Source of the DNA: Nocardioides mesophilus
GTDB taxonomy: Bacteria > Actinomycetota > Actinomycetes > Propionibacteriales > Nocardioidaceae
DNA: 64,000 bases
Reading direction: 5' to 3'
NCBI RefSeq assembly: GCF_014395785.1
Contig: NZ_CP060713.1
Location: 3,872,501-3,936,500 of the forward strand
Shown here in pieces: positions 33,164-40,945 of this stretch (position 1 is its first letter; the number at the start of each line of letters is the position of its first letter). The position numbers and the translations under genes are program-made. Below the pieces are notes generated by a model. It was given only the letters and a program-made list of their open reading frames with translations, made no database searches and was not told the origin of the DNA.

Positions 33164-34564
33164 TCAGGGTCGTTCGGGCGGAGCGGGGCGCAGCGGCAGG
33201 CGGACCGAGAACACCGTCTCGCCGGACCGGCGCTCGACCGAGAGCAGGCCGCCGTGGTGCTCCACGACGATCCGGCGGGAGATGTCGAGCCCGAGGCCGG
33301 TGCCCTGGCCGACCTCCTTGGTGGTGAAGAACGGCTCGAAGGCGCGGGACATGACCTCCGCGGGCATCCCGGGTCCGGTGTCGCCGACCTCGACCACCAC
33401 CGCGTGGTCCTCGACCCTGGCGGAGACCCGCAACGTGCCCGAGCCGTCCATCGCGTGCACCGCGTTGTCGACCAGGTTGGTCCACACCTGGTTCAGCTCG
33501 CCGGCCATCGCGTCGAGGCGGGGTACGTCGTCGGCGTACTCGCGCACCACCACCACGCCCGGACGCAGCTTGTGCGCCAGCATGGCCAGCGTGCTCTCCA
33601 GGCCCTCGACCACGTCGGTCGGCTGCACCGAGGCGCGGTCGAGCTGGGAGTAGGAGCGGACCGTCGCCACCAGGTCGGAGATCCGGCGGGTCGACTCCTT
33701 GACCTCCTGGAGCAGCCCGGTGGAGGCCAGCGAGCTGGCGACCCACTCCAGCCCGGCCTCCAACGAGGCGGCGTCGAGCAGCGCCGCGACCCGCTCGCAC
33801 CAGCCGACGTCGCCGCCGGCGGCGGCCAGCGCCGGAGCGATCAGCCAGTCCCGCTCGACACCGTGCCGGATCAGCCAGTCGGAGAGGGCGTCCTCGCCGT
33901 CGGCGAGCGCCAGCGGGTCGTCGCCCGGCGGCCGCGGGCCGATCTCGCGCCGCAACGCGTCGAGGCCCATGAACTGCGTGGCCGAGATCGAGTGCTCGGC
34001 CAACCGGCCCAGCGAGGAGAGCAGCTGGGCGTGCGTCTCCTCAAGCGCGTCGACAGCGCGGGTGGCGGCCGAGGCGGGGTTGTTGATCTCGTGGGCGAGC
34101 CCGGCGGCCAGGGTGCCCAGCGCCACCAGCGCCTCCCGCTGCCGGGCCGCGGACTCGATGCCGCGCACCGAGAGGACCAGCCCGCGGATGAGGTGCACGC
34201 CGAACGGGAACCAGGCGTCGGCCAGCTCCCGCAGCCGCCCGGCGGGGACCCGCAGCACCCGGCCGGAAGACTGCCCGCGACCGCTGGCGAGGTAGCGGCC
34301 GTGCTCGTCCCAGGCCTGGAAGCCGCCCGCCCACTGACCGGGCGACTGCATCGTGCCGATCGTGCTCTCCTCGTGGCCGACGTGACGCAGCAGCTCCAGG
34401 GCGCCCTCGAGCAGCACCCACCAGCTGTCGGCGGGCTGGGCCTCGTGGAACAGCTCCTGGCCCGGGCCGAAGGTGACCTCCTCGCCGGCGTCGGCCAGCT
34501 GCCGGAGCTGGTCGTCGTCCAGGCCGGCGAAGAGCTCGAGCGCGCGCAGGTCGTGGAAGGTCAT
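33164..34564 (-). CDS. Sensor histidine kinase with N-terminal cyclic-nucleotide-binding domain
   Basis: 466 aa. Residues 1-125 form a Crp-type cNMP-binding domain (LRALELFAGLDDDQLRQLAD, GQELFHEAQPADSWWVLLEG). The phosphoacceptor is in LAAGLAHEINNPASAATRAV, then a helical region and the HATPase with N-box ELNQVWTNLVDNAVHAM, DTGPGMP and GQGTGLGLDISRRIV. No transmembrane segment, so it is a cytosolic sensor. It starts 8 bp after the stop of the receiver/thioredoxin-reductase-like gene and the pair is a typical operon for this family; the phosphotransfer partner is probably that receiver. Confidence 0.92.
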   Translation of the reverse strand: MTFHDLRALELFAGLDDDQLRQLADAGEEVTFGPGQELFHEAQPADSWWVLLEGALELLRHVGHEESTIGTMQSPGQWAGGFQAWDEHGRYLASGRGQSSGRVLRVPAGRLRELADAWFPFGVHLIRGLVLSVRGIESAARQREALVALGTLAAGLAHEINNPASAATRAVDALEETHAQLLSSLGRLAEHSISATQFMGLDALRREIGPRPPGDDPLALADGEDALSDWLIRHGVERDWLIAPALAAAGGDVGWCERVAALLDAASLEAGLEWVASSLASTGLLQEVKESTRRISDLVATVRSYSQLDRASVQPTDVVEGLESTLAMLAHKLRPGVVVVREYADDVPRLDAMAGELNQVWTNLVDNAVHAMDGSGTLRVSARVEDHAVVVEVGDTGPGMPAEVMSRAFEPFFTTKEVGQGTGLGLDISRRIVVEHHGGLLSVERRSGETVFSVRLPLRPAPPERP

Positions 34565-34572
34565 CGCCGTGC

Positions 34573-36231
34573 TCAGATCGTGGCCAGGTAGCGGTGCACG
34601 AGATAGACCGCCATCGCGCCCTCGCCGACCGCGGAGGCGACCCGCTTCATCGAGTCGAGGCGTACGTCGCCGGCGGCGAACACCCCGGGCATGCTGGTCT
34701 CCAACGTGTACGGCGCGCGCGCCAGCGGCCACCGGTCGGCGTACGGCGCCGTGGCGAGGTCCTGACCGGTCACCACGAACCCGTGCGGGTCGCGGGCGAT
34801 CTCCGCCCCCAGCCAGTCGGTGCGCGGCTGCGCCCCGATGAAGACGAAGAGCCAGCTCGCCGGCAGCTCCTCGCTGGTGCCGGAGGTCCGGTCGGCCACC
34901 GTGACGCGCTCCAGGTGGTCCTCGCCGTGTGCCGCGACTACCTCGCTGCGCAGCCGCACCTCGATGTTCGGGGCCGCCCGCACCCGGGCGACGAGGTACT
35001 GCGACATGGTGGCCTCCAGGGCGGCGGCGCGCACCACCAGCACCACCCGCTTCGCGTGCTGCGCGAAGTTCAGCGCCGCCTGGCCGGCCGAGTTGGCCGC
35101 GCCGACGACGTACACCTCGTCGCCCTCGCACTGCCGGGCCTCGCTGGCGCTGGCGCCGTAGTAGACGCCGCGGGAGGTGAGCCGCTCCACGCCGGGCGCC
35201 TCGAGGCGTCGGTAGGAGACGCCGGTGGCGATCAGCAGCGAGCGCGCCTCGATCTCGCCCGAGCCGTCGAAGCGGACCGCGCGCACCGGCCCTCGGGTCT
35301 CGAAGCCGACCACGTCGCGGGCCAGCACCATCTCGGCGCCGAACCTGCCCGCCTGGGCCACGGCCCGGTCCGTGAGGTCCGCACCGGAGAGCCCCTTGGG
35401 GAAGCCGAGGTAGTTCTCGATCGACGCGCTCTGACCGGCCTGCCCGCCGGGAGCGTGCTGCTCCACCACCACGGTCCGCAGGCCCTCCGAGGCGGCGTAG
35501 ACGGCGGCCGCCAACCCGGCCGGGCCGCCGCCGACGATGCACAGGTCGTACAACGGCTGCTCGGCCCGGGTCCGCAGCCCCAGCGCGTCGGCCAGGTCCA
35601 GCATCGAGGGGGCACGCAACGTGACCCCGTCCGGCACCAGCACCAGCGGCAGGTCGTCGGGGCCGGCGCCGGCCAGCCCCGCCAGCCGGCCGCCCTCCTC
35701 GTCACGCTCGACGTCCAGCCACCGGTAGGGCACGTGGTTGCGCGTGAGGAAGGTCTTGGTCTCGTGGCTGCGCTCGGACCAGCGGTGCCCGACCACCCGC
35801 AGCTGCGAGGTCTCCTCCGGGTGGGCGCGCCGCCAGTCGTCGAGGAGGTCGTCGGTGACCGGGTAGAGCCGCTCACCCGGCGGGTCCCACGGCTTGAGCA
35901 GGTAGTAGTCCAGGCCGATGTCGTTGATCGCCCGGATCGCGACGTCGGTGTCGGCGTACGCCGTCAGCAGCAGCAGCTTGGCGTCGGGCACCTGCTCACG
36001 GACCTGCTCGAGAAGCTCGATCCCGGTCATCGCCGGCATCCGCTGGTCGGAGACCACCAGCGCCACCGACCGGTCCCGCAGCACCAGCTCGCCGAGCACC
36101 GCGAGCGCCTCCGCCGCCGAGGTCGTGCCCACCACCCGGTAGTCGGCGCCGTAGCGGGCGCGGAGGTCACGGGTGATCGCCCGCGACACCACCGGATCGT
36201 CGTCGACGGTCAGGATCGTCGGCTTGCTCAT
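34573..36231 (-). CDS. Fused response regulator / thioredoxin-reductase-like flavoprotein lacking CxxC
   Basis: 552 aa. Residues 1-125 are a receiver domain (LTVDDDPVVSRA, phospho-Asp in LVVSDQRMP, LLTAYAD, LLKPWDPP). A thioredoxin-like linker follows (ETKTFLTRNHVPYRWLDV). From about residue 225 comes the FAD/NADPH core: CIVGGGPAGLAAAVYAASEG, APGGQAGQSASIENYLGFP, VVGAANSAGQAALNFA, PGVFAAGDVRLDS. The place of the redox CxxC reads YYGASASEA, so this is not a functional thioredoxin-disulfide reductase; electron transfer must take another route. It is cotranscribed with the histidine kinase downstream. The family is known but its output is not. Confidence 0.9.
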   Translation of the reverse strand: MSKPTILTVDDDPVVSRAITRDLRARYGADYRVVGTTSAAEALAVLGELVLRDRSVALVVSDQRMPAMTGIELLEQVREQVPDAKLLLLTAYADTDVAIRAINDIGLDYYLLKPWDPPGERLYPVTDDLLDDWRRAHPEETSQLRVVGHRWSERSHETKTFLTRNHVPYRWLDVERDEEGGRLAGLAGAGPDDLPLVLVPDGVTLRAPSMLDLADALGLRTRAEQPLYDLCIVGGGPAGLAAAVYAASEGLRTVVVEQHAPGGQAGQSASIENYLGFPKGLSGADLTDRAVAQAGRFGAEMVLARDVVGFETRGPVRAVRFDGSGEIEARSLLIATGVSYRRLEAPGVERLTSRGVYYGASASEARQCEGDEVYVVGAANSAGQAALNFAQHAKRVVLVVRAAALEATMSQYLVARVRAAPNIEVRLRSEVVAAHGEDHLERVTVADRTSGTSEELPASWLFVFIGAQPRTDWLGAEIARDPHGFVVTGQDLATAPYADRWPLARAPYTLETSMPGVFAAGDVRLDSMKRVASAVGEGAMAVYLVHRYLATI

Positions 36232-36323
36232 CGGACCTGCTTCCCGCCGGAGCCGTCACGTGGGCGGCATGGCACGAGCACGCGCCCGGGATCACGCGGC
36301 GGCATCACGCCGACCCGCACAGG

Positions 36324-36491
36324 CTAGCCGCGCGGCGGCGGTGGCGTCGACGAGTCGAGGAACGCCGCCAGCCGGGCGTCGGTCAGGTCCTCGTGCGCGA
36401 TCGCCCCCACCGGGTCGAGCGCGGCGACGGTCACGTGGCAGAGGGCGCCGAGCAGTGCCAGGCCGGCCAGCTGACCCAGGTCCTCGGCCAT
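36324..36491 (-). CDS. Small hypothetical protein, 55 aa
   Basis: MAEDLGQLAGLALLGALCHV starts a short protein with a hydrophobic N-terminal third, then HEDLTDARLAAFLDSSTPPPP ending in RG. The ribosome-binding site GGAGGAG, 6 bases before the ATG at 36491, is one of the best in the window, which is the main reason to call it. It lies between the receiver/TrxR operon and the USP-like gene, on the same strand. No family recognised. Confidence 0.55.
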   Translation of the reverse strand: MAEDLGQLAGLALLGALCHVTVAALDPVGAIAHEDLTDARLAAFLDSSTPPPPRG

Positions 36492-36623
36492 GTCCGCTCC
36501 TCCCGACCGGTCGCCACCTGACCCGAGGGCTCGGGCACCGTGCGTCGCTCTCCCACCATGGTGGCGCGCGGCGGCGCCCGTCGGAGACGAAACAGGTGAG
36601 CATGTCGGGTCGTTCGAGCAACC

Positions 36624-36654
36624 CCGTCCGGGCCAGGGCGGATGGCCCGGACGG
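36624..36654 (-). terminator. Hairpin terminator after the USP-like gene
   Basis: A perfect 11-bp stem CCGTCCGGGCC/GGCCCGGACGG with a 9-base loop, starting 5 bases beyond the stop codon on the minus strand. Confidence 0.65.
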
Positions 36655-36659
36655 ACCGC

Positions 36660-37205
36660 TCAGAAGCCGGTGACGCCCTCGCCCTCGCCGGCCTGCTCGT
36701 CGAAGTTCTCCTGCTCCAGCAGGTGCAGGATCGGCACGCCCAGCTTGCGCCGAGCCCGGGAGGTCCAGTCGAGGTGGAAGAACTCCGAGACGACGTGCGA
36801 GCGGGTCAGGATGATCACCTCGGCGGCGTCGACCTCGGCGACCTTGGCGGCCAGCGCGTCGACCGGGTCGGCGCTGACGATCTCCCCGACGACGTCGCCG
36901 CCGCAGTCGGTCATCTGCTTCAGGCAGGTGTCGAGCTCGCCGCGGGCTTCGGAGAGGAGCTCGGCCTGGACGGCCTCGATGTTCTCCTGGTCCATCACCA
37001 GGGCGGGGGAGGCCAGCACCTCACTCGCCGCGATCGAGCCGAGGGCCGACTCGACGCGGGCCGCCGCGTCCTCCACCGGCAGCAGCACGTGGTAGCGCAC
37101 CGGGTCGGCGACATCGGTGTGCAGGCCGCGGACCTGCCGGGCGTCCTGCTCGGAAAGAGGTTGCTCGACCAGGAGCACCACGTCGTACGTCGTCGTCCCA
37201 CTCAT
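36660..37205 (-). CDS. USP-like hypothetical protein
   Basis: 181 aa. The protein alternates strands and helices in a Rossmann-like pattern: YDVVLLVEQPLSEQDARQV, VRYHVLLPVEDAAARVESAL, then AEVIILTRSHVVSEFFHLDW and RKLGVPILHLLEQ, resembling one half of a universal-stress/adenine-nucleotide hydrolase fold, but without the G-2x-G-9x-G(S/T) ATP loop. Function unknown. TAGGCT lies 6 bp upstream of the ATG and includes the TAG stop codon of the neighbouring ligase gene. Confidence 0.7.
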   Translation of the reverse strand: MSGTTTYDVVLLVEQPLSEQDARQVRGLHTDVADPVRYHVLLPVEDAAARVESALGSIAASEVLASPALVMDQENIEAVQAELLSEARGELDTCLKQMTDCGGDVVGEIVSADPVDALAAKVAEVDAAEVIILTRSHVVSEFFHLDWTSRARRKLGVPILHLLEQENFDEQAGEGEGVTGF

Positions 37206-37211
37206 GGGACG

Positions 37212-37217
37212 AGCCTA
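37212..37217 (-). promoter_or_regulatory. -10 box TAGGCT overlapping the ligC stop codon
   Basis: TAGGCT on the minus strand ends 6 bp before the ATG at 37205; its TAG is the stop codon of the DNA ligase gene. Confidence 0.5.
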
Positions 37218-38309
37218 GTCCTGCCCGCCGAGGACGGCGGCCAGGTCGTAGGACACCGGCTCCTCGAGCTGCTCGTAGCCGCACGAGTGCGGGTCCCGGT
37301 CGGGCCGCCAGCGCTTGAACTGCGCGGTGTGCCGGAACCGTGAGCCCTCCATGTGGTCGTAGCCGACCTCGAGCACCCGCTCGGGACGCAGCGGCACGAA
37401 CGAGAGGTCCTTGCCGGCGCTCCACCGGCTCTGCGTGCCGGGGACCCGGTCGGGGTTGGCGACCGCCCACTCCGACCACTCGCCCCACGGGTGCTCGGAG
37501 AGCTCCTCGGCCCGTAGCGGCTGCAGCTCCTCGACGAGCTCGGCCCGGCGCTTCGCGGTGAACGACGCCGAGACCCCCACGTGCTGCAGCCGGCCCTGGT
37601 CGTCGTAGAGCCCGAGCAGCAGCGAGCCGAGCAGCGGGTTCGCCTCCGTCGAGGTCTTGTGCAGCCGGTAGCCGGCGAGCACGACGTCGGCGGTGCGCTC
37701 GTGCTTGATCTTCAGCATGGTGCGCGTGTTCGGCTGGTACGGCGCGCTCATCGGCTTGGCCACCACTCCGTCCAGGCCGGCGCCCTCGAACCGCTCGAAC
37801 CAGTCGCCGGCCTCCGCGGCGTCGGTGGTGATCCGGGTCAGGTGCAGGGGCGGCCGGACGCCGTCGAGGGCCGCCTCCAGCCGCTGCCGGCGTACGGCGA
37901 ACGGCTCGGCCATCAGCGACTCGTCGCCGAGCGCTAGGAGGTCGAAGGCCACGAACCCGGCCGGGGTCGCCTCGGCCAGCATCCGGACCCGGGAGTCGGC
38001 GGGGTGGATCCGCTCCTGCAGCCGCTCGAACTCGAGCCGGTCGCCGACCGCCACGAACAGCTCGCCGTCGAGCACGCACCTGTGCGGCAACCCCTCCAGC
38101 ATCGCCGCCACTACCTCGGGGAAGTAGCGGGTGAGCGGCTTGGTGTTGCGGCTGGCCAGCTCGACCTCGTCGCCGTCGCGGAACACGATGCAGCGGAAGC
38201 CGTCCCACTTCGGCTCGAAGGCGAGCCCGCCGAACTTCGTCGGATCGGGGATGCCCTTGACGGACTTGGCGAGCATCGGCTGGACCGGGGGCATCACAGG
38301 GAGGCGCAC
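37215..38309 (-). CDS. ligC: ATP-dependent DNA ligase (LigC type)
   Basis: 364 aa. Nucleotidyltransferase motif I is EPKWDGFR (AMP-accepting Lys near residue 33), motif III GFVAFDLLAL, motif IV GLDGVVAKP, motif V TMLKIKHERTADVVL; an OB domain with LGLYDDQGRLQHVGVSASF follows. This compact form corresponds to mycobacterial LigC, which supports NHEJ and excision repair with LigD-type polymerases; the stand-alone polymerase at 29395 is a plausible partner. Start is a GTG with TAAAGT 6 bp upstream. It is divergent from zapE with only 22 bp between start codons. Confidence 0.9.
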   Translation of the reverse strand: MRLPVMPPVQPMLAKSVKGIPDPTKFGGLAFEPKWDGFRCIVFRDGDEVELASRNTKPLTRYFPEVVAAMLEGLPHRCVLDGELFVAVGDRLEFERLQERIHPADSRVRMLAEATPAGFVAFDLLALGDESLMAEPFAVRRQRLEAALDGVRPPLHLTRITTDAAEAGDWFERFEGAGLDGVVAKPMSAPYQPNTRTMLKIKHERTADVVLAGYRLHKTSTEANPLLGSLLLGLYDDQGRLQHVGVSASFTAKRRAELVEELQPLRAEELSEHPWGEWSEWAVANPDRVPGTQSRWSAGKDLSFVPLRPERVLEVGYDHMEGSRFRHTAQFKRWRPDRDPHSCGYEQLEEPVSYDLAAVLGGQD

Positions 38310-38315
38310 ACCGGC

Positions 38316-38325
38316 ACTTTACGAT
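38316..38325. promoter_or_regulatory. Overlapping divergent -10 boxes of ligC and zapE
   Basis: Minus-strand TAAAGT (38316-38321) and plus-strand TACGAT (38320-38325) share the central TA. Each lies exactly 6 bp from its GTG start codon (38309 and 38332). Confidence 0.6.
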
Positions 38326-38331
38326 GCAGAC

Positions 38332-39348
38332 GTGCCGATCCAGCTGTCCGACCGCAACCCGTCGGTGCCCGCGGACCGGCTGCTCGGCGAGCTGGTGCCG
38401 CCACCGCGTTTCGCCGACGTCAGCTTCGACAGCTACCGGCCCGCCTCCGACCAGCCCTCGCAGGCCCAGGCGGTCGACCGGCTGCGCGAGTTCGCCGACA
38501 CCTTGGACCAGGCCGGCGCCCGCCGCGGGTGGTTCAAGCGCGACAAGGCACCGACCGGCCCGGCGGGCATCTACCTCGACGGCGGGTACGGCGTCGGCAA
38601 GACCCACCTGCTCGCCTCGCTGTGGCACACCGCGCCCGGGCCGAAGCTGTTCGCCACCTTCGTCGAGCTCACCCACCTCGTCGGCGCCCTCGGCTTCCAC
38701 GACGCCGTCGCCGCGCTCTCGGACTTCCGGCTGGTCTGCGTCGACGAGTTCGAGCTCGACGACCCCGGCGACACGGTGCTGGTCTCCACGCTGCTGACCC
38801 GGCTGCGCGAGGCCGGGGTGCGCCTGGCCGCCACCTCCAACACGCTGCCCGGCAAGCTCGGGGAGGGCCGCTTCGCCACCGAGGACTTCATGCGCGAGAT
38901 CCAGGGCCTGTCGGACTCGTTCGCGTCGGTGCGCATCGACGGCGAGGACTACCGGCACCGCGGCCTGCCCGAGGCGCCGGCCTCGCAGTCGCTCGAGGAG
39001 GTCAAGACCCGGGCGCAGCGGCCGGGGGCCAGCTTCGACCACTTCGTGGACCTGTCCCGGCACCTCGCCGACGTGCACCCCTCGAAGTACGGCGCCATGC
39101 TCGACGGCGTCCGGGTGGTCTGCCTCGAGGACGTCCGTACCGTCTCCGACCAGGCGGTGGCGCTGCGGCTGGTGGTGCTGGCCGACCGGCTCTACGACCG
39201 GGACGTGCCGGTGGTGGCCTCCGGGGTCTCCTTCGACGAGCTGTTCGCGCCGCCGCTGCTCGAGGGCGGCTACCGCAAGAAGTACCACCGGGCGGTCAGC
39301 CGGCTGGTCGCTCTGGCCCGTGAGGGCGCGGGGCTCGACGAGGCCTGA
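38332..39348 (+). CDS. zapE: Cell division protein ZapE (AFG1-like ATPase)
   Basis: 338 aa. Walker A is YLDGGYGVGKTHLLASLWH, Walker B LVCVDEFELDD, sensor-1 LAATSNTLPG; FDDFV-like SFDHFVDLSRHLADVHPS and GVSFDELF complete the AFG1 pattern. ZapE associates with the Z-ring and destabilises FtsZ bundles in E. coli; the actinobacterial role is not established. The GTG at 38332 is chosen because of the TACGAT box 6 bp upstream. Confidence 0.9.
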   Translation: MPIQLSDRNPSVPADRLLGELVPPPRFADVSFDSYRPASDQPSQAQAVDRLREFADTLDQAGARRGWFKRDKAPTGPAGIYLDGGYGVGKTHLLASLWHTAPGPKLFATFVELTHLVGALGFHDAVAALSDFRLVCVDEFELDDPGDTVLVSTLLTRLREAGVRLAATSNTLPGKLGEGRFATEDFMREIQGLSDSFASVRIDGEDYRHRGLPEAPASQSLEEVKTRAQRPGASFDHFVDLSRHLADVHPSKYGAMLDGVRVVCLEDVRTVSDQAVALRLVVLADRLYDRDVPVVASGVSFDELFAPPLLEGGYRKKYHRAVSRLVALAREGAGLDEA

Positions 39349-39376
39349 GCTCGTCGGCGCGTTCTGCTGCGCAGGG

Positions 39377-39402
39377 CGGCAGGGATCTTTACCCTTCTGC
39401 CG
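39377..39402 (+). terminator. Hairpin after zapE
   Basis: CGGCAG/CTGCCG with GG/CC extension and a T-rich loop (TCTTTA), about 30 bases after the stop codon. Modest stem; could also lie in the leader of the next gene. Confidence 0.4.
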
Positions 39403-39442
39403 TCGCGCTCATCTCAGGAAGCGCCCCTCACGAAGGATCCAC

Positions 39443-40036
39443 ATGCTCAATCTGCCTGTCCGTGCTGCCCTGGTGGCGGTCGCCGCCGGCTCCGTGCTCG
39501 CCCCCGTCTCGGCGACGGCCGAGACGCTGAAGATCGACGACGGCACCTCCGACGCCTGGGAGCAGGTCTTCGCTTCGCAGACCAGCGGCCCGAGCTACGT
39601 CGAGGCCGGCTCCCCGGTGAACGCCGACCTCACCAGAACCGTCGTGCGGCACAGCGCCCGTCGGGTCACCGTCCGCTCCAACTTCGTCAAGCTCACCAAG
39701 AACGCCGAAGGCGTGATGATGGCGGCCAAGATCCGGACCGACGAGGGGCTGTGGCGGGCCGCGCTGGTGTTCCACGACGGCTCCCGCAAGGGAGCGTTCA
39801 TGCTCAAGAAGCGCGGCGAGGTGAGCTGCACCGGCCTGACCAAGGAGGTCGACTTCGCCCACGACGCGGTGCAGATCTCGGTGCCCCGCGCCTGCCTGTC
39901 CGCGCCGCGGTGGGTCCAGGTCACCGTCGCCGGCGGCAACTACGGGGAGGGTGCCAGCGGGCACTCCTACATCGACGTGGCCGGCATCGCGGGACACCGC
40001 TTCTCCCACTGGTCCGCCAGGATCCACCGCGGCTGA
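39443..40036 (+). CDS. Secreted hypothetical protein
   Basis: 197 aa. MLNLPVRAALVAVAAGSVLA and PVSATA-ETL form a Sec signal peptide with probable cleavage after residue 27. The mature part is beta-rich (ARRVTVRSNFVKLTKN, LWRAALVFHDGSRKGAFML, AVQISVPRACLSAPRWVQVTVAGGN) with two cysteines likely disulfide-bonded (GEVSCTGL and PRACLS). GAAGGAT lies about 7 bases before the ATG. I do not recognise the family; similar short exported proteins are common in Nocardioides-type genomes. Confidence 0.75.
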   Translation: MLNLPVRAALVAVAAGSVLAPVSATAETLKIDDGTSDAWEQVFASQTSGPSYVEAGSPVNADLTRTVVRHSARRVTVRSNFVKLTKNAEGVMMAAKIRTDEGLWRAALVFHDGSRKGAFMLKKRGEVSCTGLTKEVDFAHDAVQISVPRACLSAPRWVQVTVAGGNYGEGASGHSYIDVAGIAGHRFSHWSARIHRG

Positions 40037-40090
40037 GCGGACGCCGAGGGGTCGACCGGCATCGTCGCGCGGTGGGGGATACTCGCTCGC

Positions 40091-40945
40091 ATGAGCTCCC
40101 GCGAGAAGTCCCTCACCGAGACGTTGCGCCTGCCCGCCGGGCCGGTCGACCTCTCGGCGCACGCCGCCGACGACACCCCGGGCTTCGGTGGCTCCAAGAA
40201 CGACGGCAAGGACGCGCTCGCCGATCTCGAGGACCCGCTGAGCGAGCTGCAGGAGCGGTTGTTCGCCGAGGGCGTCAGCGGCGGCCGCCGCAGCCTGCTG
40301 CTGGTGCTGCAAGGGATGGACACCTCCGGCAAGGGCGGGGTGATGCGTCACGCGGCAGGGCTGGTGGACCCGCAGGGACTGCACATCAACGCGTTCAAGG
40401 CGCCCACCGAGGAGGAGCGCGGCCACGACTTCCTGTGGCGGATCAGCAAGGAGCTGCCGCCTGCCGGCAAGATCGGGATCTTCGACCGCTCCCACTACGA
40501 GGACGTGCTGATCGCCCGGGTGCGGGCGCTGGTCCCGCTGGAGCGGATCGACCTTCGCTACGACGCGATCAACGATTTCGAGAAGCGGCTGGTCGACGAG
40601 GGCACCGTGGTGGTGAAGTGCATGCTGCACATCTCGCCGGAGAAGCAGCTCGAGCGGCTCCTGGAGCGGCTCGACAGCCCGGAGAAGCACTGGAAGTACA
40701 ACCCCGGCGACGTCGACGAGCGCGCCCTGTGGCCCTCCTACCGCGATGCCTACGAGCTGATGCTCGAGCGCTGCAACACCGACGACGCCCCCTGGCTGCT
40801 CGTCCCCGCGGACCGCAAGTGGTACCGCAACTGGGCGGTCGCGACGGTGCTGCACGAGGCACTGGAGGGCATGAAGCTGAAGTGGCCGGAGGCGGACTTC
40901 GACGTCGACACCGAACGGCAGCGGCTCACGGAGCTCAAGCTGTGA
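40091..40945 (+). CDS. ppk2: Polyphosphate kinase 2 family protein
   Basis: 284 aa. Walker A QGMDTSGKGGVMRHA, lid-region arginines, Walker B IFDRSHYEDVLIARV, and SPEKHWKYNPGDVDERALW are diagnostic of the PPK2 fold, which transfers phosphate between polyphosphate and nucleotides. Subclass (NDP or NMP kinase) cannot be settled by eye. GATACT lies 7 bp upstream of the ATG. The stop overlaps the GTG of the next gene (GTGA), starting a three-gene coupled operon with a HipA-like kinase and a DUF3037 protein. Confidence 0.93.
   Translation: MSSREKSLTETLRLPAGPVDLSAHAADDTPGFGGSKNDGKDALADLEDPLSELQERLFAEGVSGGRRSLLLVLQGMDTSGKGGVMRHAAGLVDPQGLHINAFKAPTEEERGHDFLWRISKELPPAGKIGIFDRSHYEDVLIARVRALVPLERIDLRYDAINDFEKRLVDEGTVVVKCMLHISPEKQLERLLERLDSPEKHWKYNPGDVDERALWPSYRDAYELMLERCNTDDAPWLLVPADRKWYRNWAVATVLHEALEGMKLKWPEADFDVDTERQRLTELKL

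Noticed and set aside
34573-36231. Genuine thioredoxin-disulfide reductase
   Set aside because: The FAD and NADPH sites fit, but the essential CxxC is replaced by non-cysteine residues.
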